Part shown: positions 42,984-51,522 of the stretch, piece after piece
Layout: each line of letters begins with the position of its first letter
Position numbering within the stretch: the stretch's first letter is position 1
Assembly (NCBI GenBank): GCA_021784575.1
Contig: JAJYHX010000001.1
Span: 335,280 to 399,279 of the forward strand
Source of the DNA: Nitrospirota bacterium
GTDB taxonomy: Bacteria > Nitrospirota > JACRHJ01
Direction of reading: 5' to 3'
Length of the DNA: 64,000 nt
Position numbers and translations under genes: made by a program
The notes under the pieces: generated by a model
Told to the model about the DNA's origin: nothing
Seen by the model: the letters and a program-made list of their open reading frames with translations, nothing else
Databases searched by the model: none

Positions 42984-43895
42984 ATGAAGAAGTATAACTG
43001 CTCGATACTCAGCCTGACAACCGTTATTGGACTGCTCATAACACTTGGAATCTCCGTGGCCGCCCTGGCAGACTTCACCGTCAACAAGCCGATGCGCGAG
43101 GCGTTCCAGATGTTCAATTCCGACGGTTCGCCCCGGACGAACTGCGACATGACAAAGTTCAGCGCGGAGACCTGGCTGGACGACTCGCGCGTCCCTCTTT
43201 CGTGGACATTCCGGAACCAGTCCACGGGCGACTACGACGCCACGGCGACACCTTCTACCGCCGGGGACTACGAGGCGATATTCTTCTACGACAACACGAC
43301 CATCGGGACGTTCACCGATGACGTGCGCCTGTGGGACATCGACACGATGTATGCGAACGCCGGGCCGCGCATGGCGAATATCAGCACGGCGATAACGGCG
43401 ACGCCGGGGAATGTGTGGGCGAACGGGACGAGGACGCTGACGGGCGCCGAATGGTCGTATGCGAACAACACGAGCATCAACAATTACCTGACGACGGAGC
43501 ACGGGACGGGCTTGTGGAACGCCGCCGGGAATGTTACCGTTCTGCCCTTCCAGGGCGCGGCGACATACGAGACGGTCGCCCAGGGAAATGACGTTCACAT
43601 AACGCATGGGGATTCGGTATCAATCCCGTATTCCGTCGGCAAGGACATCTCGGGCTATACGGTCTGGTTCGGGGCGAAGGCGAATACGACAGACACGACA
43701 TATGCAATCGTGCCGAGAGATATAACCGCATACGTTACGAGTGCCTCAACCGGCTCCGGATTGATTAACCTCTCGACGATGGATACCGCGCTTCCTACCC
43801 GAAAGTATGCGGCGCAGGTGGAGATAAAGAACGGGAGCACGGTTAATACGGTGCTGAAGTTCAACCTGTATATTGATGTGAGTGTGCTGAATTAG
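42984..43895 (+). CDS. second phage fibre/baseplate-like protein with signal peptide
   Basis: 303 residues. N-terminal signal peptide (ILSLTTVIGLLITLGISVAALA, about 8-29). The body has NVWANGTRTLTG (about 147-158), common in phage proteins, and a C-terminal immunoglobulin-like beta domain (VHITHGDSVSIPYSV ... LKFNLYIDVSVLN), reminiscent of baseplate/BppU-like N-domains. Follows the previous gene by 11 nt with GAGGAGCG as RBS. Confidence 0.7.
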   Translation: MKKYNCSILSLTTVIGLLITLGISVAALADFTVNKPMREAFQMFNSDGSPRTNCDMTKFSAETWLDDSRVPLSWTFRNQSTGDYDATATPSTAGDYEAIFFYDNTTIGTFTDDVRLWDIDTMYANAGPRMANISTAITATPGNVWANGTRTLTGAEWSYANNTSINNYLTTEHGTGLWNAAGNVTVLPFQGAATYETVAQGNDVHITHGDSVSIPYSVGKDISGYTVWFGAKANTTDTTYAIVPRDITAYVTSASTGSGLINLSTMDTALPTRKYAAQVEIKNGSTVNTVLKFNLYIDVSVLN

Positions 43896-43956
43896 CCTAC
43901 TCTTTGCATCGTTTTTTTTCGTGTGTTAAATTTATAATAAGAAGAGGAGGCGCTAT

Positions 43957-44328
43957 ATGCGGAAGCTCCACATCGAATGGCAGGGATATTTCCCGTTTAA
44001 GGGGAAAGTTATACGGAGCAAGGCTGACGACAGGGCGGGCGTCTATAAAATTTCAAAAAAACAGAAAGACGGGAGCCTCAAGCCGGTTTATGTCGGGCAT
44101 GCGGACAGTATCAAGATGAGGCTTTTGGTGCATGCAACTTCAACGGATGATTCCTGTGTATCAATAGAACTAAGAGACGGGGGTTGTCAATTCCGCTTTG
44201 CCTATTTATACACCAGGGAAGACATAGCCGCCGTGGTGAAGGCCCTTTATGTGCGCTATGCCCCAAAATGTAATATTGGAGAAAGTCTGCCGGCAGAGAC
44301 CGAGGAAGTGGAGATAAATTATAACTGA
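43957..44328 (+). CDS. GIY-YIG-like small protein
   Basis: 123 residues. GVYKISKKQKDG and YVGHADSIKMRL (about 29-55) resemble the GIY-YIG nuclease core with Tyr and Gly conserved, followed by a Lys/Tyr C-terminal helix (AVVKALYVRYAPKCNIGE). The catalytic Arg/Glu positions are uncertain. RBS GAGGAGG, with TTTATAATAAG just upstream as a promoter -10, so it may be expressed separately from the phage operon. Confidence 0.6.
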   Translation: MRKLHIEWQGYFPFKGKVIRSKADDRAGVYKISKKQKDGSLKPVYVGHADSIKMRLLVHATSTDDSCVSIELRDGGCQFRFAYLYTREDIAAVVKALYVRYAPKCNIGESLPAETEEVEINYN

Positions 44329-44331
44329 AAA

Positions 44332-45717
44332 TTACGCATCCAGCTTGTACTTATTCAAGAGGCGGTGGATGGTCTTTCGGTCTATCCCCGCCTCTTTTGC
44401 CGCGCGGGATATGTTGTTCCCATTCCTGGCCAGCAGGTCCGAGAGATAATCTTTCTCGAAATCCACGAGCCAGCGTTTCTTGGATTCCTTGAAAGAAGCT
44501 CCCTCCTGTATCGCGGGTGTCCGCAACCTTGTCGAAGTTCTGATAAACTCCGGGAGGTCTTCGGGATTAATTATCTCGCCTGAACAAAGAGTCACCGCGC
44601 GGGAAACAACATTCTGCAACTCCCGCACGTTTCCAGGCCAGGCGTATTCCTCCAGAAGCTTCATCGCTTCCGCCGATATGCCGGTCGGGCCGTTCCGGGA
44701 AGATCTGACAAACTCTCCAAGAAAATGGTCCGCAAGCAGAGGGACGTCTCCCACTCTGTCGCGAAGCGGAGGAAGTTTTATGCTTATTACGTTCAGCCGA
44801 TAGTATAGGTCCTCCCTGAATGTTCCCCGTCCAACACCTTCTTCCAAATTGCGGTTAGTTGCGGCGATTAAACGTATGTCGATGTCTATCATCTTCCTGC
44901 CGCCGACCCGCCTGAATTGCCTTTCCTGCAGAACCCGCAGGAACTTTGCCTGAAGGTTCAGTCCCATCTCGCCTATCTCGTCAAGAAAAAACGTCCCGCT
45001 GTTCGCAAACTCCAGAAGACCTGGTCTTGTAGTGTCCGCCCCCGTAAAAGTCCCTTTTTCATGCCCGAATAGTTCCGACTCCAGCAGGTTTTCCGGAAGC
45101 GAGGCGCAGTCAACCGGCACGAATGGTTTCCCGTTGCGGTTGCTGTTCATGTGTATGCTTCTGGCCACAAGCTCCTTGCCCGTGCCGGATTCGCCGTATA
45201 TCAATATATTCGTATCGGTAACGGAGACCTTCCTTATCGTGTCGAATACCTTCCTCATGGCGAGTGATGAGCCGAGCATGTTATCCATGCCGTGACTCTG
45301 CGCCAGTTGCGTGCGGAGGTAGCGGTTCTCTTCCTCGAGGTTCTTATGCCTCACCGCCCTTTCCAGCGCAACCTTCAGCTGCTCGGCGGAAAACGGCTTC
45401 GCAAGATAATCGAAAGCCCCTTCCTTCATTGCCTCGACTACGTTTGGAATGGTGGCATATCCGCTGATAAGGATAACCATGCAGTCCGGGTTTATTTCCT
45501 TGCCGATGCGGAGCAAGTCCAGGCCGTTTAAACCAGGCATGGCGAAATCTGTCAATATAATAGACGGCATCTCGCGTCCGATAATCTCCGCGGCTGTCGC
45601 CGAATCCCGGACGGTGGTGCATTTATATCCGAGTTTCCCGATAATGCGGGCGCAATTATCCAGCATGTCCGCTTCGTCGTCGATTACGACTATCTTTATG
45701 CTCTGCGGGTCGATCAA
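44332..45717 (-). CDS. NtrC-family sigma-54 response regulator
   Basis: 461 residues. Receiver domain (VVIDDEADM, phospho-Asp in ILTDFAMPG about residue 57, Lys in LAKPFS), AAA+ domain with Walker A GESGTGKE (about 172), sigma-54 contact loop GTFTGAD (about 224), FLDEIGEM Walker B and a C-terminal Fis-type helix-turn-helix (SRAAKEAGIDRKTIHRLLNKY). Starts with TTG overlapping the kinase stop (TTGA). Activates sigma-54 promoters on phosphorylation by the adjacent kinase. Confidence 0.95.
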   Translation of the reverse strand: MIDPQSIKIVVIDDEADMLDNCARIIGKLGYKCTTVRDSATAAEIIGREMPSIILTDFAMPGLNGLDLLRIGKEINPDCMVILISGYATIPNVVEAMKEGAFDYLAKPFSAEQLKVALERAVRHKNLEEENRYLRTQLAQSHGMDNMLGSSLAMRKVFDTIRKVSVTDTNILIYGESGTGKELVARSIHMNSNRNGKPFVPVDCASLPENLLESELFGHEKGTFTGADTTRPGLLEFANSGTFFLDEIGEMGLNLQAKFLRVLQERQFRRVGGRKMIDIDIRLIAATNRNLEEGVGRGTFREDLYYRLNVISIKLPPLRDRVGDVPLLADHFLGEFVRSSRNGPTGISAEAMKLLEEYAWPGNVRELQNVVSRAVTLCSGEIINPEDLPEFIRTSTRLRTPAIQEGASFKESKKRWLVDFEKDYLSDLLARNGNNISRAAKEAGIDRKTIHRLLNKYKLDA

Positions 45718-47222
45718 GCTTCCTCCACAAGACGGGGCAGGTTGATATTAAACCTTGTCCCTTCCCCCGCCCTGCTTTCAACCTCGATATTACCGCCGAA
45801 GTCCTGTATTATGCCGTAACTTACCGCAAGGCCCAAGCCGGTGCCCTTGCCGACCTCTTTGGTAGTAAAAAAGGGATCGAATATGTTGCCCAGTATATCT
45901 TCCGGTATGCCGTCTCCGGTGTCCGCGAGCGTTATCTCGACCTTGTTTCCGGAATTGGCGGTCGCTATTATTATCGTGCCGCCGGAAGGCATTGCATCCC
46001 GCGCGTTGTTGAGCAGGTCCAGGAGCACCTGCTGAAGCTGGTTCTTGTTTGCCTTGACTTTAGGGGATTTCTGGAACAGGTGTTTTTCTATGACTATATT
46101 TTCTTTTAGGAATTGCTTTATAACCAGGAACAGGGTGTCTTCCACGATTGCGTTGACATCGACGGCTTCCATATCTGCCGGAGCCTGTCTTGCAAACGCG
46201 AGGAGAGATTTGGTTATCTCGCCGATCCTCCCGGCCTGCTTGCCTATTACCATGAGGTCGTCTTTCAACTGGCCCTCCGGCGCGCTTTCCCACAACATGC
46301 AATCAACCCTGGAAGATATTATTCCGGTGGGGTTGTTTATCTCGTGGGCAATGCCGGCAACGAGCGTGCCTATGGCTGCAAGTTTTTCGGACTGCATCAG
46401 TTTTTTTTGCGCCGCCTGCATCGACTCGTACGCCTCGCGGGTCTGTCTGCTCCTCTCCTCCAACTCGTCCCTGGAACGCTTCAGGTCCTGGATCATCCTG
46501 TTGAAAGAACGCCTGAGTTCGCCAACTTCGCCCTCACCCTGGGGAGGCACCCGGACGTCGAGGTCGCAATGCCCTACCCGTTCCGTGGCCTGAGAAAGCT
46601 CCCTCAGGGGCTCGACCACGTTTCTTGAAAGGAGCGTGAGGAGCGTAATCGCGGCAGCGAGCGTGGCCACGAGGAGAGATATAAGCATTATAGCCACAAG
46701 GAAGCGGCTCTCAGACATTACGTCAACCGAGCGTTGTCTTATAATTAGCGCCCCGTTTACGTTTCCCTGGGTATGGCAGCTCCTGCACTTCGTTTTGTTC
46801 ATTACAGGCAAGGCCAGAAGCCGGATCGAGTTTGGGCCTTCGCGCGAAAAGGTGGTTACTTCAACCCCCTTTTGCAGCACCATTTTCATTTGTTTAGGGT
46901 CGATTTTCGGGATGTTTTTGCCGAAAGAGATAACTTCTTCCCCGCGCGGGTTAACAAGCGTTACGCTTCGGACGCCCTTGAAGCCGGCAAATTTTTGCAG
47001 GACAGATTTTACGCCGTCGAGTTGATTTACCATCATTGCCTGTTCCATGTCCCGGACAAGCGTTTTCTTGACTATTCTGTCGGATTCGTTAATGGTTTGG
47101 GAGAACTGCGAGGCAAGCGCGAACTGCTTCAGAATTATGACCATCCCCACAAACAGGGGGATGAGAAGCATAGCGGCAATCGTCCAGACGGTGATACTGG
47201 TGCGAAGGCTTTTGAATTTCAT
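45714..47222 (-). CDS. haem c-binding membrane sensor histidine kinase
   Basis: 502 residues. Two membrane helices (about 12-32 and 177-198) flank a periplasmic sensor domain that carries a single CxxCH haem-attachment motif, [14 protein letters not shown] (about 142-155). Then HAMP, a coiled coil, HisKA with [12 protein letters not shown] (about 265) and HATPase_c ([29 protein letters not shown]). A periplasmic c-haem suggests sensing of redox state, NO or O2. First gene of a two-gene operon with the sigma-54 regulator. Confidence 0.94.
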   Translation of the reverse strand: MKFKSLRTSITVWTIAAMLLIPLFVGMVIILKQFALASQFSQTINESDRIVKKTLVRDMEQAMMVNQLDGVKSVLQKFAGFKGVRSVTLVNPRGEEVISFGKNIPKIDPKQMKMVLQKGVEVTTFSREGPNSIRLLALPVMNKTKCRSCHTQGNVNGALIIRQRSVDVMSESRFLVAIMLISLLVATLAAAITLLTLLSRNVVEPLRELSQATERVGHCDLDVRVPPQGEGEVGELRRSFNRMIQDLKRSRDELEERSRQTREAYESMQAAQKKLMQSEKLAAIGTLVAGIAHEINNPTGIISSRVDCMLWESAPEGQLKDDLMVIGKQAGRIGEITKSLLAFARQAPADMEAVDVNAIVEDTLFLVIKQFLKENIVIEKHLFQKSPKVKANKNQLQQVLLDLLNNARDAMPSGGTIIIATANSGNKVEITLADTGDGIPEDILGNIFDPFFTTKEVGKGTGLGLAVSYGIIQDFGGNIEVESRAGEGTRFNINLPRLVEEA

Positions 47223-47245
47223 GCACTTTGCCTTTGAATACCGTC

Positions 47246-47275
47246 ATTATAAAAGCGTTTTAAAATATAAGTCAA
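47246..47275 (-). promoter_or_regulatory. promoter of the haem-sensor two-component operon
   Basis: Minus strand TTGACT (47275-47270), 18-bp spacer, TATAAT (47251-47246), 23 nt before the kinase ATG. Confidence 0.75.
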
Positions 47276-47317
47276 GAAATTTATAAGGGAATAATGTCCG
47301 AAATCGGAGGCGGGCAG

Positions 47318-48106
47318 CTAATTTACGTCATCCTCTATAACTTTTTTGGTTTTTACCATCATTTTGGAAACCGGGGCGCCGGTATACGCGCCGTTTAAGT
47401 CATTCCGGCGTATCTTCAATATGTCCGTCAGCATGTTCAGAGAATCGGAGAATATCCGGATGCTTGTTTTTCTGGGATTCTGAAGGGATATCGGGAGCTC
47501 TTTTATCGTGCAGTTTAATTTGCTTGCAATAAAAATCAGCTCGGCGTCGAAGGCGAATCTCCTGGTTCGCATTAACGGGAAAATTTTCCTTGCGCACTTT
47601 CCATGGAAGAGCTTAAAACCGCACTGCGTGTCCTTTATGTTGTAATTGTTTATTATAACCATCCTTATCAGCCTGAAAACGCGCTCCATTATCTTTCTGT
47701 ACCAAAGCACTGGCTCAAGGACCTTAAGTCCGGGCACAAACCTCGACGCTATCACCATATCTGTCCCGGAGAGGGCCTCTGCCATGAACTTGTCCAACTC
47801 CTCGATTGGTATGGCAAGGTCCGCATCAAGGAATAACACGAAATCAAACCGGCTTGCAGCCACCCCGTCTTTTACCGCGTAGCCTTTGCCTTCGTTTACC
47901 TCTTTATTTATGGTGATTATTCCGAATTTCTCTCGCGCTTTTTCCATCTCGCTCCAGGTATTGTCCCGGCTGCCGTCGTTTACGGCAATAATTTCGTAGC
48001 GGGCAAATCTCTTGTCGAGATAATTCCTGATCTTCTCAATATTTTTATAGATTGTTCCCGACTCGTTGAAGCATGGCACAACGACGGAAATTGAGTTCTT
48101 TTTCAT
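47318..48106 (-). CDS. family 2 glycosyltransferase (dolichyl/polyprenyl-phosphate sugar synthase-like)
   Basis: 262 residues from ATG 48106; the upstream extension overlaps the neighbouring gene and is not conserved-looking. SVVVPCFNESGTIYKNI, NDGSRDNTW (about 46-54), FLDADLAIPIEEL (DxD, about 98), and the basic LQNPRKTSIRIFSDS are those of ALG5/DPM1-like enzymes. No C-terminal membrane helices. Placed 5 nt after an ArnT-like transferase, so it probably makes the polyprenyl-phosphate sugar donor that enzyme uses. Confidence 0.93.
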   Translation of the reverse strand: MKKNSISVVVPCFNESGTIYKNIEKIRNYLDKRFARYEIIAVNDGSRDNTWSEMEKAREKFGIITINKEVNEGKGYAVKDGVAASRFDFVLFLDADLAIPIEELDKFMAEALSGTDMVIASRFVPGLKVLEPVLWYRKIMERVFRLIRMVIINNYNIKDTQCGFKLFHGKCARKIFPLMRTRRFAFDAELIFIASKLNCTIKELPISLQNPRKTSIRIFSDSLNMLTDILKIRRNDLNGAYTGAPVSKMMVKTKKVIEDDVN

Positions 48107-48111
48107 CTGGT

Positions 48112-49821
48112 TTAGTCTCTTTTCGAGGTTTCGGTGTTGCAAATAATAGCCCCGGAAGCATGATATATAACACGTGATGGCGCCGAAAGCAAGCTTGAAT
48201 CGGGACTGCCGGCGAAAAAGACCCTGGCGCCGGATTTCCACAACTCCCGGAACTCATTATTATTTATAATAAAACTGGCGCCGTCGTTAAAAACCGACGG
48301 GACCATCGGGTTAACGCCGTCCCTCAGTATAAGCACCTTCCTGCGGGTGTAATAGCAGTAGACGGCGCTGTATTCGTACTCCTCATGCGCCTGAACGACA
48401 AGCGGGTCGCCGGGCTTGAGAAACCTCGCCGCCGCTTTTGCGAGATGCGCATCGGACAGCTCCGGCTGGAGCGCGTCGAGTGCGGGTTTTGAGCCAGCCC
48501 CCAGCACAATGCCTATAAGAAGCACCGCCGTGAACGCCTTCCCGATGCCGCCCTTCCTTATGAATATGAATGCCGCCGCCCCGCCTGCTGCAATGGCAAG
48601 AAAACAGGCTTCCGCCGTATAAAGCAATATTCTGCCGTGATGAGCCGGGACATCGGCTGAAAATTTATTGAATAAAAAAGGCGCGGCAGCCGCACCCGCG
48701 GCCCCCATCAATAGCAATAAAATGCTCCCTGCCGCCGCCGGTTTGGTCGTCAGGCCGGCCTCAGGGGGCAGACTGGCCCTGCCCGATGCCGGTCTACCGG
48801 TCGATGCCGGTCTGACGGCTTCCGCGAGCGCCGCCAGATAACCTCCGACAAGTATTGCGAGCGGCGGCAGGAGCGGTATCTGGTAGTATTCCATCTTCTG
48901 GGAAGAAAGGAGCAGAAATACCATGCCCCCAAGCCCCCAGTAAAGCGCCATGCGCAGGTTCGCATCACGCTTCCGGACGGCCATCCTGGCCCCCTGCAGG
49001 AGGAATACCGCCCAGGGCATCATCCAGGCCAGGGTAATCAGGGAAAAAAGCGGCGAACTTATGCTGTCCCAATCCGGCGGGATACGCTTGTTAAAAAACC
49101 TCAGCACCTGCTCGTTTATTATGAAGTCGTACAGGAAGCCCGGGTTCCTTAGCTCCATAAGGATGTGCCAGGGCGCTGTTATCGCCATAAACACGGCAAT
49201 CGCGGGTATGCTTGCCAGTTTTTTCAACATGTCGCGTCTGCCTTCGGCGGCGATGAAAACCACAAAGGCTATGCCGGGGAATATGAGGCCCAGGAAGCCC
49301 TTGGTCATTACGGCCAAGCCAAGCGAGGCCCAAAGCCCGAACGTCCTGTTTTTCCCGTCGGATATCTTAAGGAAATAATATACCGCGCATGTCGTTAAAA
49401 ACCCGAGCGGCACGTCCGGAAGGAGCTCCGCGGTATGGAAAACGAAGCCGTAGGACGTCGCAAGGACGCCTGCGGCCATCAATCCGGAGGTCTTTGAGGA
49501 GCGGGCGGCGATTTTATACGCGAATACTACGGTGCCCGCGGCGAAAAGGGCCTGCGGAATCCTGGGGCCGAGATGTTGCCCGAAAAGCCATATCGAGAGG
49601 GCGTTTGTCCAGAAGAAAAGCGGCGGCTTGAAGATAAAAGGGGCGTAGTTAAGCGTGGGGTAAAGGAAATCCTTCGACTCCAGCATCTCCCGCGGAACCT
49701 CGGCGTACATCGCCTCGGCATTCCATAGCGGATGCAGGCTGAATAAGAGGTAACATATTGATAAGACAATAAAAATAAAGGCGGTCACAAAAAGGCCGCC
49801 CTGGTTCTTCGTCTCAGGCAT
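48112..49821 (-). CDS. ArnT-like (GT39/PMT) membrane glycosyltransferase
   Basis: 569 residues with about eleven membrane spans. NAEAMYAEVPREML (periplasmic acidic loop, about 34-47) and FIFKPPLFFWTNAL are ArnT/PMT signatures, and the C-terminal periplasmic domain is present. Transfers sugar from a polyprenyl-phosphate donor to lipid A or another envelope acceptor. An in-frame Arg/Gly-Pro-Ala block (about residues 335-363, RPASTGRPASG...KPAAAG) interrupts a loop between two spans. Confidence 0.9.
   Translation of the reverse strand: MPETKNQGGLFVTAFIFIVLSICYLLFSLHPLWNAEAMYAEVPREMLESKDFLYPTLNYAPFIFKPPLFFWTNALSIWLFGQHLGPRIPQALFAAGTVVFAYKIAARSSKTSGLMAAGVLATSYGFVFHTAELLPDVPLGFLTTCAVYYFLKISDGKNRTFGLWASLGLAVMTKGFLGLIFPGIAFVVFIAAEGRRDMLKKLASIPAIAVFMAITAPWHILMELRNPGFLYDFIINEQVLRFFNKRIPPDWDSISSPLFSLITLAWMMPWAVFLLQGARMAVRKRDANLRMALYWGLGGMVFLLLSSQKMEYYQIPLLPPLAILVGGYLAALAEAVRPASTGRPASGRASLPPEAGLTTKPAAAGSILLLLMGAAGAAAAPFLFNKFSADVPAHHGRILLYTAEACFLAIAAGGAAAFIFIRKGGIGKAFTAVLLIGIVLGAGSKPALDALQPELSDAHLAKAAARFLKPGDPLVVQAHEEYEYSAVYCYYTRRKVLILRDGVNPMVPSVFNDGASFIINNNEFRELWKSGARVFFAGSPDSSLLSAPSRVIYHASGAIICNTETSKRD
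48731..48819 (-). repeat. in-frame RPA/GRPA insertion in the ArnT-like gene
   Basis: Tandem ACCGGCATCG-type units on the coding strand, then ACCAAACCGGCGGCGGC. Shares CCGGCATCGGGCAG (one difference) with the mqnD insertion. Confidence 0.6.
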
Positions 49822-49916
49822 TACTCAGGCGTATGCTCCAGGCGTTTTTCGGCTAAAGACGATTCTCAAGCTTTCCTAAAATAGCAGAAAAAAATTACCC
49901 AGTCCAGCCTGTGTGA

Positions 49917-50186
49917 TTATACGGGCAAATGCCGGTGCGTCTCTCCAACCTTGCAGGCCTCGCAGGAGTTATGCTTTATAAGGGCGTTCAAGGGGCACCA
50001 TGAGAATATGCCTGTCAGAAACACTATTGCCCCCACAAAGGCCAGTATAAGGCCTGCGACGGTCGCGGCTGCGATTTCGGATACAAATACCGCATAACCC
50101 TTTAGGACGAGCCAGCCGATGATAAATAAAATCAACCCGCCTGTCAGACGGATAAGTTTTTCCTGCCTGCCCATGTTGTGTTTCAT
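49917..50186 (-). CDS. DUF2892-like small membrane protein
   Basis: 89 residues from ATG 50186 (GAGGTG about 8 nt upstream; a GTG at 50195 is possible). Two membrane helices and the C-terminal FSWCPLNALIKHNSC (about 66-80) belong to the YgaP-like/DUF2892 family, often linked to sulphur or redox metabolism. Divergent from the DoxX gene. Confidence 0.85.
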   Translation of the reverse strand: MKHNMGRQEKLIRLTGGLILFIIGWLVLKGYAVFVSEIAAATVAGLILAFVGAIVFLTGIFSWCPLNALIKHNSCEACKVGETHRHLPV

Positions 50187-50223
50187 CTTCCGCACCTCAC
50201 TCGATAGTTTATATTTATTATTA

Positions 50224-50242
50224 TATCACCTTTTCTGTGATA
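50224..50242. promoter_or_regulatory. candidate operator between divergent DUF2892 and DoxX genes
   Basis: Dyad TATCAC-N7-GTGATA in an AT-rich 80-nt spacer, centred about 35 nt before the DoxX start and about 47 nt before the DUF2892 start. Position between two divergent genes suggests a shared regulator; which one is unknown. Confidence 0.4.
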
Positions 50243-50267
50243 AAATTACAAGCAGGAGGTGGCGCGT

Positions 50268-50717
50268 ATGATTGGAAAACTGTTTTATACCGAGGATTCC
50301 TGGGCGATGCTCATTTTAAGGCTCGCGCTTGGCATTGTCTTTCTGGCCCACGGTTCCCAGAAGGTTCTGGGGTTGTTCGGCGGGCCTGGGTTATCTCAGA
50401 CATTCAAGACCTTTTCCAGCATGGGCATCCCGCCCTTCTTTGCCGCGCTGGATGTAGCCGCCGAATTCCTTGGAGGGCTGTTCCTGATAATCGGCTTCCT
50501 GACGCGCGTTTCCGCCCTGGGAATAGCTGCGGTAATGGTTGTCGCGGTATACATGGTGCATTGGCATAACGGCTTTTTTATGAACTGGTTTGGCCGGATG
50601 CCGGCCGGGAAGGAGGGTTTTGAGTATCATATACTGGCCTTCGGGGCGGCGGTTGCGCTTGTTTTCAAGGGCGGCGGAAAGCTTTCGCTTGACCGTGCGG
50701 TGGCCAAAAAATTATAA
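50268..50717 (+). CDS. DoxX family membrane protein
   Basis: 149 residues, four membrane spans. LRLALGIVFLAHGSQKVLGLFGGPGL (about 17-42) and AEFLGGLFLIIGFLTR are the DoxX hallmarks. DoxX-like proteins are associated with quinone or thiosulphate redox chemistry and oxidative stress. AGGAGG precedes ATG 50268. Confidence 0.92.
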   Translation: MIGKLFYTEDSWAMLILRLALGIVFLAHGSQKVLGLFGGPGLSQTFKTFSSMGIPPFFAALDVAAEFLGGLFLIIGFLTRVSALGIAAVMVVAVYMVHWHNGFFMNWFGRMPAGKEGFEYHILAFGAAVALVFKGGGKLSLDRAVAKKL

Positions 50718-50817
50718 AATTACCCGGAGAGTTGACAGGCAGGCCCGCGAGTATTACCCTTTAAATAAGGTTAACGCGGCTGTTTATGGCCTGGCTTGTA
50801 ACGGAAGGGAGATAACC

Positions 50818-51399
50818 ATGGAAAAGAAGATAAAAATCATAGGGTTTGCCGGGAGCCTGAGAAAGGAATCGTATAACAGGGCGCTCCTCCGGGCGGCGCA
50901 GGAACTGGCCCCGGATAATGTCGAGCTTGAGATTTTCGACCTTGAGGGCCTGCCGCTATTTAACCAGGACCTGGAGAACGATCCGCATCCGAAGGTGGCC
51001 GATTTCAAGTCCAGGATAAGGGCTGCGGACGCGATTTTAATCGCCACTCCGGAATATAATTATTCAATTCCGGGCGTCCTTAAAAACGCCATAGACTGCG
51101 CCTCGCGCCCGTACGGCGACAATGCGTTTGCCGGAAAACCGGTGGCCATAATGGGCGCGTCGATAGGCATGACAGGAACCGCGAGGGCGCAGTATCACCT
51201 CAGGCAGAGTTTCGTGTTCCTCGACGTATATCCCCTGAACAGTCCGGAGGTTATGGTGTCGTATGCCGGCGAAAAGAATTTCCCCGGTGGGCGGCTTGCG
51301 GACCAGAAGTCGAGGGATATGATAAAGCAGCTGCTCGTAAACCTGGCGGAATGGACGATGAAGCTGAAAGGGGGAAAGGAGCTTAAAAAAGCGGCCTGA
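50818..51399 (+). CDS. NADPH-dependent FMN reductase
   Basis: 193 residues, flavodoxin-like. GFAGSLRKESYNRALL (phosphate-binding loop, residues 9-24), TPEYNYSIPGVLKNAIDCASRP (about 76-97) and IMGASIGMTGTARAQ (about 112-126) are family motifs of YieF/ChrR-like quinone reductases. Start ATG 50818 has GGAAGGGAG upstream. The nearness of DoxX hints at a shared redox-stress function. Confidence 0.93.
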   Translation: MEKKIKIIGFAGSLRKESYNRALLRAAQELAPDNVELEIFDLEGLPLFNQDLENDPHPKVADFKSRIRAADAILIATPEYNYSIPGVLKNAIDCASRPYGDNAFAGKPVAIMGASIGMTGTARAQYHLRQSFVFLDVYPLNSPEVMVSYAGEKNFPGGRLADQKSRDMIKQLLVNLAEWTMKLKGGKELKKAA

Positions 51400-51522
51400 C
51401 CATAGCTCTATACGCCATAATTAATCGCATATTTCCAGCGCTGTCGGATGTCCGCCCGTGGGCAAAGGCGTGGAATGAATTATTCAGTTGCCGGGGCAGT
51501 TCTTTTTTAATAGAATAATTCA

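Larger units (their letters stand above)
30864..43895 (+). mobile_element. Mu-like phage structural module (defective prophage or GTA-like element)
   Basis: Nineteen genes on one strand, most overlapping or separated by under 25 nt: regulator, small proteins, terL, gpI-like protease, DUF935 portal, decoration protein, gpT-like capsid, gp36- and gp37-like proteins, two tail genes, a lysis-like block and two fibre-like genes. Not found: integrase, MuA/MuB, repressor, replication genes, gpF-like head morphogenesis protein, tail tape measure, sheath. No direct repeat or tRNA marks the ends. GC and codon use are near the host's at the head genes and lower across the tail genes. Confidence 0.85.

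Noticed and set aside
30758-44331. Search for phage attachment repeats at the module borders
   Set aside because: No direct repeat longer than chance was seen between 30758-30863 and 43896-44331, and no tRNA is adjacent.
51476-51520. GAATTATTC / GAATAATTC inverted pair before polA
   Set aside because: Short AT-rich arms 21-24 nt apart; could arise by chance and no promoter logic was evident.
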